Below, piece by piece: positions 35,701-41,370 of a stretch of DNA of 57,367 nucleotides. The position numbers and the translations under genes are program-made. The stretch is from Bacteroidota bacterium (GTDB lineage Bacteria > Bacteroidota > Bacteroidia > AKYH767-A > OLB10). The notes below the pieces were generated by a model that was not told the DNA's origin, searched no databases, and was given only the letters and a program-made list of their open reading frames with translations. The stretch is from positions 1 to 57,367 of the forward strand of contig CANGJU010000004.1 in the NCBI GenBank assembly GCA_947453935.1. The letters run 5' to 3'. Every line of letters starts with the position of its first letter. The first letter of the stretch is position 1.

Positions 35701-36806
35701 CGCCTGCTGTAACAACAAATTACTCGGTAGTGGTTACAGATGTAAATGGTTGTACGACTTCGTTAAACAATCTTCTTGTTAACGTGCATCCTCCATTGCA
35801 ATTAAACATTGCAGCGAATAATGATACGATTTGCTTAGGACAAAGTGTTTCATTGTCAGCTAATGCATCTGGTGGTAACGGTGGTCCATATACGTACAAT
35901 TGGAATAACGGTATTAATACAACATCGCAGATGATTACTCCTTCAACAACAGGAGTTTATTCTGTAAGCGTTAGTGATGGATGTACAACTCCTAATGCGC
36001 AACAATCATTAACTGTTGTTGTGAATCCAATTCCAACACCTGCATTTACACCTGGAAATATTCAAGGGTGTAGTCCTGTAAGCGCAACGTTCAATCTATC
36101 ATCTGCTTCAGGTTCTGGTAATACATACTTATGGTCGTTTGGTGATAACACAACATCAACAAGTGCAAATCCAACACATCAATATTCGGGTGCAGGTTCG
36201 TATAATGTTACATTAACCGTTACCAATCAGTATGGTTGCACAGGCTCTGTAACTAATAATAATGTGGTGAATGTTTTTGCTCTGCCAATTGCTAAGTTTA
36301 CTCCTGATCCAAGCGAGACACAATTGTTGACAGCCAATATTAATTTCAATAATTATAGTGTTGGGGCTGCTTATTACAACTGGAATTTTGGCGATAATGC
36401 CACATCTACTGATTTTAGTCCTTCGCATATTTATGGCGATACTGGACTTTATGAAGTTCGATTAATTGCATCTTCGTTACAACAATGCCGTGATACAGCT
36501 TATGAATATGTGCATGTCGTAGGTAGCTTTACTTTCTGGTGCCCAAATGCGTTTTCTCCGAATGATGATTTGAAAAATGATGGGTTTACCGGATATGGGG
36601 TAGGCATTAAATCCGCAACCTTCGTGATCTTTAATCGTTGGGGTGAAAAGATTTACACTTCGGACAATTTAGCAAATCCTTGGGATGGAACCTTCTGGAA
36701 TAAGGGTGATAAATGTCCCGAAGATGTCTACGTTTATTTGTTTGATGTGGTCTCTGAAGACAACGAGCATCATAAATATACAGGCAGAGTATCTTTGATT
36801 AAATAA
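20748..36806 (+). CDS. Giant SprB-repeat surface protein with T9SS type B (CHU_C) sorting domain
   Basis: This 5352-residue protein has a signal peptide at 1-22 (ends FAQ). Residues about 23-155 look like a CUB/pre-peptidase-type sandwich. Three tandem modules of about 90 residues (314-585) follow, then a mixed region and a P-domain-like segment at about 868-1026 (WVTDLDIYLQAPNG, GSWCLWVGDDGAIDQG). Residues about 1146-4939 hold 50 SprB repeats of about 76 residues with the pattern C-N-G-G, Y-T-Y-x-W-x-x-G, L-x-x-G-x-Y-x-V-x-x-x-D-x-N-G-C-T. Two Ig/PKD-like units, two PKD domains (WSFGDN, WNFGDN; about 5089-5255) and a C-terminal CHU_C domain (WCPNAFSPNDDLKNDGF to YTGRVSLIK) complete it. SprB of Flavobacterium is a mobile cell-surface adhesin for gliding; this protein has the same repeat family and export signal but is not shown to be its orthologue. 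Most likely a filamentous surface adhesin. Confidence 0.95.
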   Translation: MKIRLLFNILFSLFVSSAVFAQAPVNDDPCNATPLTASTGCNYVTGTNLNATATAGVPAPGCANYVGGDVWFSVTVPASGSLIFDSNTGVVTDGGMAIYSGTCSNLTLISCNDDGSANGLMPSISANGLTPGSTIYIRFWEYGNDNNGDFSICVEQITPCATVSTNSSCVSADPFCTGTSYNYCNTVNVPSLGGGGIYGCCGSTPNPAFYFMNIQTSGSVVFNISQTSNAGLGIDVDFVLWGPFASQAAMCAGLAAGNIIDCSFSIAAVETATISNAIAGQWYMILITNYSNQPGNIQFNQTNTGNANAGSTNCNILTAIPSPCSNGLYTLAGSVEVPAPPTTGTLTVSSSCGGSVVFNAPFVTPISYSIPNICATGDTCTATAVFSAAGAPTILPTSFLASSCNSLTAVPSVCTGNGYSVSGIMTAYCLPVTGTLTFTSSCGGSVTYNAPFSSPFSYTIPNMCANGGNCTITAAFSAANAPVIPNASYSAPVCNSLTATPGICTGGQYIMSGVLINNGCIPATGTLTIASSCGGSVVYNAPFTSPLNWSLPASNGNGGNCTITAVYSAAGAPLITSVVVAEPQCCNANAGTIDVTVNGGTITSTGNATQVVLCSGGSVSLISNDDYILPPAFDPGWDDSELFYAIYVSPGPTVPDPDLDPNWTGYYWTGEDFFNNAYATSTGGCSPLLSLPAVPGYASPSSPTNTLVFVPITADDSDNGLDWDGVVAHDQNGDGCFDIGDPISITFLNPIELSSSVSCAGTVSIQINGGNPQFFNNSYTISNTGAGTLSSTTATAGGVVSISGLTSGQTYSVSVTDATGCTPTIISGVYQGPPTVNLTANPATICLGECSSLNATVSSGLSPGNKTIKSTECAIIKDAGISAVNGSPIVNTGNWAHTCIDVTGVCDDVWNTGEFLSVQLNIQHSWVTDLDIYLQAPNGVFYLLSQDNGGGNSNYTNTIFTATAATSINAGTAPFTGSFRPQGAGGNFNALNGTTINGSWCLWVGDDGAIDQGSIVNWSITFANQNSYTYSWSPTIGLSSTTVLNPLACPTVSTSYTLTVTNSCGCTTTASVPVIISPPITPTFNTIGPICSGALVPSLPTTSTNGIIGTWSPNTINNTASASYTFSPSAGQCADTITISVVIDNAPTLSSIITKPLCLGNTNGAIDLTVNGGTGPFAYQWSNGSTNQDLSSLAVGTYTVTVSSANGCTAVLSNVVAAPLAVVASIASTSNINCFGQSTGGVTASGSGGTSPYTYLWSTGATTNVISNLPAGVYTITVTDANGCTNNTNVSATLLQQPQLTVNIPIVTNVSCFGGNNGSITASPTGGTAGYTYSWSNGATGPTTSGLTIGSYTVTVTDSRGCTNTASTTIAQPPQLVISIPSTTNVLCNGGATGIATALATSGTPVYTYLWSNGGSTATVNNLTAGTYVVTATDANGCTISTSATITQPPLLTATIPITTNVLCNGGSTGSATVSTNGGTTGYTYLWNTGSISSSISNLTAGTYTVTAMDVNGCTSSASTNISQPTLLVVSIPSTTNILCNGGATGIAIANASNGTPIYSYAWSTGATTSTISNLQVGTYTVTVTDANGCTNSTSTTLSQPAAIALTPSSTTSTCGQANGSAGVSVSGGVSSYSYLWSSGQTTAAINNVASGGYVVTVTDANGCTSSTTANVGSIGGPTVTLTNSSNVSCFGGTNGSAQVNVSSGTGPFIYNWLPFGGGSNTASNLSAGSYSVNVTDGNGCTSSVSVVISQPAQLALSIPTTSNVLCNGGSTGSATALASNGTIGYSYLWNNGSTSATNNNLTAGTYTVTATDGNGCTISTTASIAQPSALTIAIPSTTNVLCNGGATGSATALASNGSVGYTYQWNTGATTSTINNLLAGTYTVTATDANGCTTSTAALVTQPSALTLSIPSTTNVLCNGGATGSATAIAANGSPVYTYLWSNGGSTATLNNLTAGVYAITATDANGCTTSTTASITQPSALTIAIPSTTNVLCNGGATGSATAMAANGSPVYTYLWSNGGNAATANNLTAGAYVVTATDANGCTTSTTATITQPSQLTLSILSTTNVLCNGAANGSITSLATNGTIGYNYNWSTGATSATVSNLTAGTYTVTATDGNGCTASTTAIVSQPTALAISIPSTTNVLCNGGATGNVTALASNGSVGYTYQWNTGATTSTINNLIAGVYTVTATDANGCTTSTTALVTQPSALTLSIPSTTNVLCNGGATGSATALAANGTPVYTYLWSNGGSTATVNSLTAGVYAITATDANGCTTSTTATISQPIPLTLSIPSTSNVLCNGGATGSASVSASGGAGSYTYLWSTGSTTSSVSNLAAGTYTVTATDANGCTTSTTAIITQPSLLTLSIPSTTNVLCNGESTGSATALAASGSPGYTYQWNTGATTSALNSLTVGIYTVTATDANGCTSAVSVTITQPSAIVLSTGNNPTLCGQANGSANVSAVGGNPAYTYSWSSGQTTSSISNIVSGGYVVTVTDGNGCTISTSVNVGSIGGPTVAITTSSDVSCFGGSNGSAQVNVSLGTGPFNYSWLPSGGTGVTASNLSAGSYTVNVTDNNGCTSSASVLISEPSLLTVSIPVTTNVLCNGGATGSATALASNGTAGYTYQWNTGSTSAIINNLIAGIYTVTTTDGNGCTTSATASIAQPSALVLAISSTTNVLCNGGSAGSATALASNGTAGYTYQWNTGATTSVINNLTAGTYTVTATDANGCTTSTSTIITQPSALSLAIPAMTNVLCNGGNTGGATALASNGTAGYTYQWNTGATTSVINNLTAGIYTVTATDANGCTTSATATISQPTLLTLSIPSTSNVLCNGGNTGSATALASDGTAGYTYSWSNGSTNAINNNLTAGTYTVTATDANGCTISTTTNIIQPSALTLSIPAITNVICNGGATGSVTALASNGSAGYTYIWSNGSTTAINNNLTAGTYTITATDANGCTTSTTANIAQPSALALAISSTTNVLCNGGNTGSAIALASNGTAGYSYLWSNGSTNAINNTLTVGTYTVTATDANGCTTSTTASIIQPSALSIAIPAVTNVLCNGGNTGSATALASNGTSGYTYQWNTGVTTAAVNNLTAGIYTVTATDVNGCSISTTTNITQPSVLTVSIPTTTNVLCNGGTTGSATALAANGTSGYTYQWNTGVTTAINNNLAAGTYTVTATDANGCTTSTTATISQPTLLTISIPSTTNVLCNGNATGSVTALAANGTSGYTYQWNTGATTPTMNNLTAGTYTVTATDANGCTVSLSALISQPTAISLSSNSSSTLCGQLNGSASVVAIGGSGAYSYLWSGGQTTPSINNVASGGYVITVTDANGCTISTSVNIGSIGGPTVAIANSSNVSCFGGTNGDAQVNVSAGQGPFTYSWLPSGGNGLSATNLSAGNYTINVTDINGCTSSATVVISQPTQLSISIPSFSNVLCNGGSTGSATALATNGTSGYSYLWSNGSTTLTINNLSAGTYTVTVTDGNGCSASSSAIITQPSLLTVAIPSATNVLCNGAASGSITALASNGTSGYSYLWSNGGNNSVVNNLTAGVYVVTATDVNGCTASASATITQPSIINIQTNSAASTCGLLNGSAGVNVSGGTSGYTFQWSNGQTSSTINNLATGFYTVTVTDANTCTASVIINVGNIGGPSVAIASYSNVGCFGDATGTAQVNISSGTAPYTYNWLPTGGSASSTSNLTAGNYSVVVTDANGCTTSTSLIITEPSALGIQTSTISSACGQLNGGASVIVSGGVAGYNYQWSNGQTTSAINNVAAGGYTVTVIDGNGCTSTTAVNIGTIGGPTVAIANSANVTCFGGSNGSAQVNVSAGVAPFTYAWTPSGGSNLAATNLTAGNYTVSVTDANGCSNSVSVNITESASINLSTSSVSSSCGQLNGSATVSANGGSGALSYLWNGGQTTNSVNNIASGSYSVTVTDANGCTNSTTVNIGNIGGPTVAISNSTNVNCFGGTNGSAQANVSSGSAPFTYAWLPLGGNSATANNLTAGNYSVNVTDANGCTSSASIVISEPSVLNLSANSISAACGQSNGSATLNVTGGGSSYSYLWSGGQTTSSISNVLSGPYSVTVTDANGCSSLTSVNVGSIGGPSVAIASSTNVSCFGGSNGSAQVNVNAGVSPYVYLWVPSGGNSALANNLAAGNYTVNVTDANGCTTSVSVVIGQPSQVSVTIPSTTNVLCNGAATGSATALASNGTSGYTYQWNTGATSATINNLTAGIYTVTATDGNGCTISTTASIIQPTPLVVSIPSTTNVLCYGGATGTVTALASNGTSGYLYQWNTGATGATINNLTAGTYTVTVTDANGCTITTNAIISQPTQLTVSIPSTTNVLCNGNATGSATALATNGTSGYTYQWNTGATNATINNLTVGTYTVTATDANGCTTSTTAFISQPTQLTVSILSTTNVLCNGGPSGSATASASNGTSGYNYLWSNGTTSSIAFGLIAGIYTVTATDANGCTTTTTASISQPTLLTVSIPSTTNVLCNGNATGSATALATNGTAGYSYQWNNGAITATINNLTAGIYTVTATDANGCTSTINANITQPSALALTIPSTTNILCYGGTNGTATALASNGTAGYNYLWSNGSTSSTNNNLTAGVYTVTATDANGCSTFTSTTITQPNQLIAAIPNTTNVLCYSGATGTATATASSGTANYSYLWSNGTTTALNSNLTSGNYTVTITDANGCTATATTLINTPTVLSLSNFNSQDVSCNGLSDGVASLSATGGTIPYVYSWNPSVSSSGFAGSLTVGNYSVVVTDANGCSSNHAFTITQPSAIVSNATITDASCHGSTNGSIAMNVNGGIFPYTYNWSNGSTLSSSTGLATGNYAVTVTDAHGCTNLTTWSVNEPAALSSNVTNNDASCYGLSDGSIQVNMNGGTPSYQIVWTPSNTGFNLSNLQAGTYIAVITDANGCTHALSKSIAQPSQIVVNASTPTTLCIGQSQTLSLIASGGSPGYTYLWSNQQTTPSINVSPAVTTNYSVVVTDVNGCTTSLNNLLVNVHPPLQLNIAANNDTICLGQSVSLSANASGGNGGPYTYNWNNGINTTSQMITPSTTGVYSVSVSDGCTTPNAQQSLTVVVNPIPTPAFTPGNIQGCSPVSATFNLSSASGSGNTYLWSFGDNTTSTSANPTHQYSGAGSYNVTLTVTNQYGCTGSVTNNNVVNVFALPIAKFTPDPSETQLLTANINFNNYSVGAAYYNWNFGDNATSTDFSPSHIYGDTGLYEVRLIASSLQQCRDTAYEYVHVVGSFTFWCPNAFSPNDDLKNDGFTGYGVGIKSATFVIFNRWGEKIYTSDNLANPWDGTFWNKGDKCPEDVYVYLFDVVSEDNEHHKYTGRVSLIK
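21689..22500 (+). repeat. Three tandem ~90-residue modules in the giant protein
   Basis: Starting at about 21689, 21961 and 22233, three coding modules of about 272 bp share SxCGGSVVxNAPF, a Cys-x-x-x-GxC turn and AAFSAAxAPxI. They lie N-terminal to the SprB array and are unrelated to it. They were not matched to a known family; they may be Cys-stapled beta-sandwiches. Confidence 0.8.
24184..35565 (+). repeat. SprB repeat array, about 50 units of ~228 bp
   Basis: I counted 50 consecutive units by their closing D-x-N-G-C motif. Thirty-six are of the common type (SIPSTTNVLCNGG start). Fourteen form seven B1-B2 pairs, with B1 starting around S-x-C-G-Q and ending GSIGG, and B2 starting PTVAI and N-V-S-C-F-G-G. 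The B pairs are units 7-8, 18-19, 29-30, 33-34, 35-36, 37-38 and 39-40. B1 units are 75 residues; the others are usually 76. Nearly every unit has two Cys, one at each end. Confidence 0.9.
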
Positions 36807-36822
36807 TTTACGGCGTATGTAT

Positions 36823-36830
36823 TAACTTCG
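36823..36830 (+). promoter_or_regulatory. Possible -7 element upstream of the DUF1801 gene
   Basis: TAACTTCG differs from TAnnTTTG at one base. TTTG at 36794-36797 lies 25 bp upstream, slightly too far. It would give a very short leader to the ATG at 36840 and would separate this gene from the giant gene ending at 36806. Confidence 0.3.
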
Positions 36831-36839
36831 CATTTAATT

Positions 36840-37298
36840 ATGCAAGTAGATACTAAACAAATTAACGCTTATATCGACACCTTAGATGCAGATAGAGCGG
36901 CAGTAGTTTTAAAGCTATTTAACACCATTAAGAAAGCCCTGCCAAAAGGGTTTGAAGCAACTATTTCCTATGGTATGATTGGATTTGTTGTGCCTTTCGA
37001 TTTATATCCCAAAGGGTATCACTGTAAGCCTTCTTTACAACTGCCATTTATCAATTTAGCTTCGCAGAAAAATTTTGTGGCTATTTATCATATGGGTATT
37101 TATGCTAAGCCAGATTTGATGGATTGGTTCGTGAAGAGTTATGCTGCTCTTGGAATTGGAAAGTTAGATATGGGTAAGAGCTGTATCCGATTTAAAAAAA
37201 TGGAGTCAATCCCTTATGATTTAATTGCGGAGCTATGTTCAAAAATGAGTCCGCAGGATTGGATTACTTGCTATGAATCCGCATTTATAAAAAAATAA
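36840..37298 (+). CDS. DUF1801 (YdhG-like) protein
   Basis: This 152-residue cytoplasmic protein matches the DUF1801/YdhG fold. The helix INAYIDTLDADRAAVVLKLF is followed by GFEATISYGMIGFVVP, then the pocket segment LPFINLASQKNFVAIYHMGI and the late motif GKSCIRFKKMESIP. The family is small, widespread and poorly characterised; some members are described as iron-binding or frataxin-like in fold. No signal peptide or membrane segment is present. It is followed 11 bp later by the YD-repeat-like gene, so the two probably form an operon. Confidence 0.85.
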   Translation: MQVDTKQINAYIDTLDADRAAVVLKLFNTIKKALPKGFEATISYGMIGFVVPFDLYPKGYHCKPSLQLPFINLASQKNFVAIYHMGIYAKPDLMDWFVKSYAALGIGKLDMGKSCIRFKKMESIPYDLIAELCSKMSPQDWITCYESAFIKK

Positions 37299-37309
37299 AA
37301 TTAATCAAC

Positions 37310-38203
37310 GTGGCTATTAAAAAACTAATTAAATACGGAGCAATTGTTCCCTCTGCATTATCGGGTAATACAACTCCTGAAAGTGAATTTTTATTGCAAG
37401 AAATTGAGTACGATGAAAAAGGAAATGTACTTGTCGATTCCAAATATAATTCGGATGGTGAATTAGAAGAACGTCATTCTTATAAAATAAATCAACATGG
37501 ATCTATTCTTTCTCATACTGTTGAAATGCCGTTGGATGAAGTTATAGAGCGGTTTAATTACGATAGAAATGAAAGTGATCAGCTAAGGTCCGTTACTAAG
37601 TATTACGGCGAAGAAGCAGGTGAGCTCACGGAGTATTTGTATAATGAAAATAATCTTCCGGTTACAATCATTTATTACGATGCTGATGGTGAAAAAGAAT
37701 TGACAGAAAATTATACGTATAATGATCAGAAAGAAGTCGTAAAAAAAGTAATCGACCATCATACTGATGAAGCGCAAAGCAAAACGTATTTGTATGAATA
37801 CAACGATAAAGGATTATTAATGCGTTATATTGTAGAAGGTGAGAACGATAAAACAATTACAGAATACTTGTATAATTCTCATGGTTTAGAAGAGAATTGT
37901 ATTCAGAATAATTCGAATGGTAAGAAGTTGCTCGAAATTATTTCTGAATACGATAAGAATCTTCGATTGGTTAAACGTTCTACAAAGGGGTATTACATAC
38001 GTATCACTACGATCGCATATGATGATCAAGGTCGCGTGATTGAAGAGCAATTAGCAGATGAAAATAATTTTGTTATTGCCCGCAACGCTTTTGAATATAC
38101 TGATGACGGACGTATTTCCGAAGAAGTTGTTTATGAAACTGATTTAACTCGTGCAGGACGTGATACACACATGATCATGCGTTACGAATATGAATTATAC
38201 TAA
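37310..38203 (+). CDS. YD-repeat-like cytoplasmic protein
   Basis: This 297-residue protein has no signal peptide. It is built from short repeated beta-hairpins of the kind EYDEKGN, YNSDGELEER, YDADGEKELTENYTYNDQ, YEYNDKGLL, YDDQGRVIEE and YTDDGRISEE, which resemble RHS/YD repeats or the 'toxin_WDDD' wrapping hairpins. RHS proteins are normally exported and much larger; this one lacks a toxin tip, so a toxin role is unlikely. The start is GTG at 37310, 11 bp after the DUF1801 stop, followed by AIKKLIKYGAIVPSAL. Function unknown. Confidence 0.75.
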   Translation: MAIKKLIKYGAIVPSALSGNTTPESEFLLQEIEYDEKGNVLVDSKYNSDGELEERHSYKINQHGSILSHTVEMPLDEVIERFNYDRNESDQLRSVTKYYGEEAGELTEYLYNENNLPVTIIYYDADGEKELTENYTYNDQKEVVKKVIDHHTDEAQSKTYLYEYNDKGLLMRYIVEGENDKTITEYLYNSHGLEENCIQNNSNGKKLLEIISEYDKNLRLVKRSTKGYYIRITTIAYDDQGRVIEEQLADENNFVIARNAFEYTDDGRISEEVVYETDLTRAGRDTHMIMRYEYELY

Positions 38204-38250
38204 CAACAAAACATTTTCAAAGAGTTCATTGTTGTAAAGAAAAAATAAAA

Positions 38251-40170
38251 ATGGCGTTTAAAGATCTATCAGCATTTATATCCTATCTGGAATCGAAAGG
38301 CGAATTAGTGCGCATAAAAGAATATGTCAATCCCGAATTAGAAATTGCAGAAATAACAGACCGCGTTTCTAAAGTATATGGTCCTGCGTTGTTGTTTGAA
38401 AATACAGGCTACGATTTTCCGGTATTGATTAATTCAATGGGAACAGAAAAGCGTATGGCAATGTCCTTAGGCGTAGATACTTTAGATGAGATAGGACATG
38501 ATATCGAGAATTTATTCAAGACGTTAACTGGGCCAAAGAACTCTATGTTCGAGAAGCTAAAAGTTATTCCTCAGCTCGGAGAAATTGCTTCATGGATGCC
38601 AAAGAACATTAAAGGAAAGGGTGCATGTCAAGAGGTAGTAATGAAAGATCCAGATGTAACCAAATTGCCAGTCCTTAAATGTTGGCCAGAAGATGGTGGT
38701 CCTTTTATCACTCTGCCTGTGATACAAACAAAAGACCCTCTTACAGGAATTCGTAATGTGGGATTGTATCGTATGCAGGTTTTTGGTCCTACGCTTACCG
38801 GTATGCACTGGCATCGACATAAAGTTTCTGCACGTCATTTTAATGAGTATAAAAAATTAGGAAAGCGTATGCCCGTAGCCGTTACTATCGGTGGAGATCC
38901 TGCCTTAACCTATTCTGCTACTGCGCCACTTCCTGATGGAGTAGATGAGTTTATGCTTGCAGGATTTTTACGCAAGAAAAAAGTAGAGCTGGTAAAATGT
39001 TTAACCATTGATATGGAAGTGCCTGCTGATGCAGACTTTGTAATCGAAGGTTATGTTGATCCAGAAGAGGATTTTATCTGGGAAGGACCGTTTGGTGATC
39101 ATACGGGTTATTATTCACTCGCAGATTATTATCCTCGTTTTCACATCACAGCAATCACCCATAAAAAGAATCCTGTTTACTTAACTACCATTGTAGGAAT
39201 TCCTCCGCAAGAAGATGCTTGGATTGGTAAAGCAACTGAACGTATTTTCTTAGCACCAATCAAGATGACATCAGTGCAGGAAATAGTAGATATGATTCTT
39301 CCTGTTGAAGGTGTGTTTCATAATCTGGTGATCGTAAAAATTAAAAAGGATTATCCTGGTCAGGCATTAAAAGTCATGAATGCATTGTGGGGCGCAGGAC
39401 AAATGATGTTTACCAAAATGATGATTGTAGTAGATGGTGATGTGAATATTCATAATACCTTGGAAGTTGCTAAATACATTGCTGAAAATGTGGATGTAGC
39501 TCGCGATATTATCTTTAATCAAGGTCCTACAGATGTACTCGATCATAGTTGTTCAACAATGGCGTTTGGAGGAAAGATGGGAATTGATGCGACGAAGAAA
39601 TTGAAGGAAGAGTTGATGGATTCTAATAATCCTACTCACGTTCATCATTTTTCAAATAACGAATTAGAAGCTATTTCATCTGAACTTCAAAAGCATAGCG
39701 AAATCATTCATATCAATAGTTCTTTATTGCAAGCTGGCATTCCTTTGCTGTTTGTTTCTATCGAGAAAAATAGAAAAGGACATGTGAAAGAGATGGCGAA
39801 GATTTTATTTAAGTCGGAAGCTTTAAAGCAAGTTAAAGTGTTGATTTTCCTCGAAGCGAATATGGATATTTCTAGTGTAGCTGATGCTGTATGGCGTTTC
39901 TCAAATAATGTAGATCCAAAGCGTGATCACAAAGTAATTGAAGCGGAAACTGCTGATGAAGTGAATCATATTGTTTTTGATGGAACCCGCAAAACAAAAG
40001 AGTTTGATGGTTTCGAACGCGACTGGCCGAATATCCTTGCTGCTGATGAAGCAACTGCAAAACACGTCGACGAGATTTGGTCACGGTTAGGGCTAGGTGC
40101 TTTTATTCCTTCTCCTTCGGAACGCTATCGTAAGCAGCTTTATAAAGGTGGAGCTGTTGCGGAAAATTAA
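38251..40170 (+). CDS. UbiD-family decarboxylase, probably menaquinone pathway (MqnL type)
   Basis: This 639-residue protein is longer than E. coli UbiD (497). Family landmarks include the N-terminal DLSAFISYLESKGELVRIKE, KAATERIFL-like GKATERIFLAPIK, the prenyl-FMN/metal pocket region EDFIWEGPFGDHTGYYSLAD (conserved Glu, Gly and His) and TGMHWHRHK. UbiD enzymes use prenylated FMN from a UbiX-type partner to decarboxylate aromatic acids. In the futalosine route to menaquinone the UbiD-like member (MqnL) decarboxylates the prenylated naphthoate. mqnD of the same route lies 1.2 kb downstream, separated by one minus-strand gene, which supports that assignment. No ubiX/mqnM or mqnP is in the window. 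The 3' end overlaps the convergent phosphatase-family gene by 4 bp. Confidence 0.88.
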   Translation: MAFKDLSAFISYLESKGELVRIKEYVNPELEIAEITDRVSKVYGPALLFENTGYDFPVLINSMGTEKRMAMSLGVDTLDEIGHDIENLFKTLTGPKNSMFEKLKVIPQLGEIASWMPKNIKGKGACQEVVMKDPDVTKLPVLKCWPEDGGPFITLPVIQTKDPLTGIRNVGLYRMQVFGPTLTGMHWHRHKVSARHFNEYKKLGKRMPVAVTIGGDPALTYSATAPLPDGVDEFMLAGFLRKKKVELVKCLTIDMEVPADADFVIEGYVDPEEDFIWEGPFGDHTGYYSLADYYPRFHITAITHKKNPVYLTTIVGIPPQEDAWIGKATERIFLAPIKMTSVQEIVDMILPVEGVFHNLVIVKIKKDYPGQALKVMNALWGAGQMMFTKMMIVVDGDVNIHNTLEVAKYIAENVDVARDIIFNQGPTDVLDHSCSTMAFGGKMGIDATKKLKEELMDSNNPTHVHHFSNNELEAISSELQKHSEIIHINSSLLQAGIPLLFVSIEKNRKGHVKEMAKILFKSEALKQVKVLIFLEANMDISSVADAVWRFSNNVDPKRDHKVIEAETADEVNHIVFDGTRKTKEFDGFERDWPNILAADEATAKHVDEIWSRLGLGAFIPSPSERYRKQLYKGGAVAEN

Positions 40171-41300
40171 TGCTTTCCTCTTGGTTTTAATGTGACAACT
40201 ATAGGGTAGTGGTCGCTTAGTTTTTTGCGCACCATCGAATATTTCAAACATTCGAAATAATCGCTGTGTAAAATATAATCGATGCGGTAAGGAATGAAAA
40301 ATCCATTGTAGCTAATACCAAATCCTTTTCCTTTTTCAGAGTAAGAGTCGATTAAATGACGCGCAATGCTCGTATAGGCGTAGGAGTAAGGAGGGTCGTT
40401 AAAGTCGCCACATAGTATAATTGGATACGGACAATTTTCAATATGATTACTTAATTCATCTACCTGTGTGCTGCGAATAACAGCCCCTCTCTTAATTCGC
40501 TTGAAGATAGACAAACTGCCTTTTAAAAATTGGTTTTGGTCTTCTACATTCGGATTATCGATGAAATTGTAATCGTTTTTCTTAAAGTGATTCGATTGTA
40601 AATGCACATTGTAAATCCTTACGGTATCGTTGTTATAAAGCACATCGCAAAACATCCCGAAGTTGGTGCTCCCTTCTTTGAAAAAAAGTTTTCCTTTATT
40701 GATGATTGGGTAATTACTAAATGTTGCTAATCCCCAATGGTATTTATCTTTTAACGTTAATCCGTATTCGATATGTGCGTGTTTTAAATTTAGCAACGAT
40801 GTTAGTGTATCATTGTTTGAAAAATCTTTTTCATCACTGTGATAGTATTCTTGAAAGCAAACAACCTGCGGCGACTCTTTCTTCAACATATCAAAAATTT
40901 CGCTTCTCGTTTTTTGATTCCCACTCCAGTTGTACAAATCAAATAAGCGAACATTGTAACTCATTACTTTGAACTGGTTCTTCGATACTGGCGACTCCAT
41001 CACAAACATAGGAGGCTGATACATCAAGGCGAGCTTATCATAACCCATAATTATAATCGCAAGCGAGATAAATGCGTATTTACTTCTTCTGATAGCCCAG
41101 AAAATAAGAAACAAAATATTAATGATAACAATAAACGGATAGGTGTAGGAAAGTGGCTCAAATACCCAGAAGGATTCAGGTGAAATTTTGCAGGACAACT
41201 GAACACATAAAAGCAGGAAAGCAACAGCGACATTAATTAAAATTAATAGTCGTATCAGTTTGCTTTTCTTTTGACTCGTAACGGGTTGTTCGGGCTGCAT
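40167..41300 (-). CDS. Membrane-anchored endonuclease/exonuclease/phosphatase-family protein
   Basis: This is a 377-residue protein. Three hydrophobic helices occupy roughly residues 15-95 (LIRLLILINVAVAFLLLCVQ; PFIVIINILFLIFWAI; YAFISLAIIIMGYDKLALMY). A C-terminal EEP domain follows, with the family motifs KVMSYNVRLFD (Asn), VVCFQEYYHS (Glu metal ligand), YNVHLQSNH, ILCGDFNDPPYSY (Asp and Asn) and the closing LSDHYPIVV (Asp-His pair). The catalytic set is complete, so it is probably an active phosphodiesterase, with its domain likely facing the periplasm. The substrate is unknown; family members cleave nucleic acids, phospholipids or inositol phosphates. It is transcribed alone, divergent from mqnD. 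Confidence 0.88.
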   Translation of the reverse strand: MQPEQPVTSQKKSKLIRLLILINVAVAFLLLCVQLSCKISPESFWVFEPLSYTYPFIVIINILFLIFWAIRRSKYAFISLAIIIMGYDKLALMYQPPMFVMESPVSKNQFKVMSYNVRLFDLYNWSGNQKTRSEIFDMLKKESPQVVCFQEYYHSDEKDFSNNDTLTSLLNLKHAHIEYGLTLKDKYHWGLATFSNYPIINKGKLFFKEGSTNFGMFCDVLYNNDTVRIYNVHLQSNHFKKNDYNFIDNPNVEDQNQFLKGSLSIFKRIKRGAVIRSTQVDELSNHIENCPYPIILCGDFNDPPYSYAYTSIARHLIDSYSEKGKGFGISYNGFFIPYRIDYILHSDYFECLKYSMVRKKLSDHYPIVVTLKPRGKH

Positions 41301-41354
41301 CAGTCTGCAAAATAAACAATTTTAGGATTATTCTTCGAAATAATTTACAAATTC

Positions 41355-41362
41355 TACCTTTG
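41355..41362 (+). promoter_or_regulatory. -7 promoter element that fixes the mqnD start
   Basis: TACCTTTG is a full match to TAnnTTTG. Transcription would begin around 41366-41370, so the in-frame GTG at 41362 cannot be the start. The first usable codon is ATG 41371, giving a leader of five bases or fewer. Confidence 0.6.
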
Positions 41363-41370
41363 TGCCTCCA

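Noticed and set aside
37310..38203. RHS-type polymorphic toxin
   Set aside because: The protein is short, lacks a signal peptide, a conserved RHS core end and a toxin tip, and has no immunity-like neighbour.
41362..41370. GTG start for mqnD
   Set aside because: The GTG overlaps the last base of a full -7 promoter element, so it would not be in the transcript; ATG 41371 gives the family's usual N-terminus.
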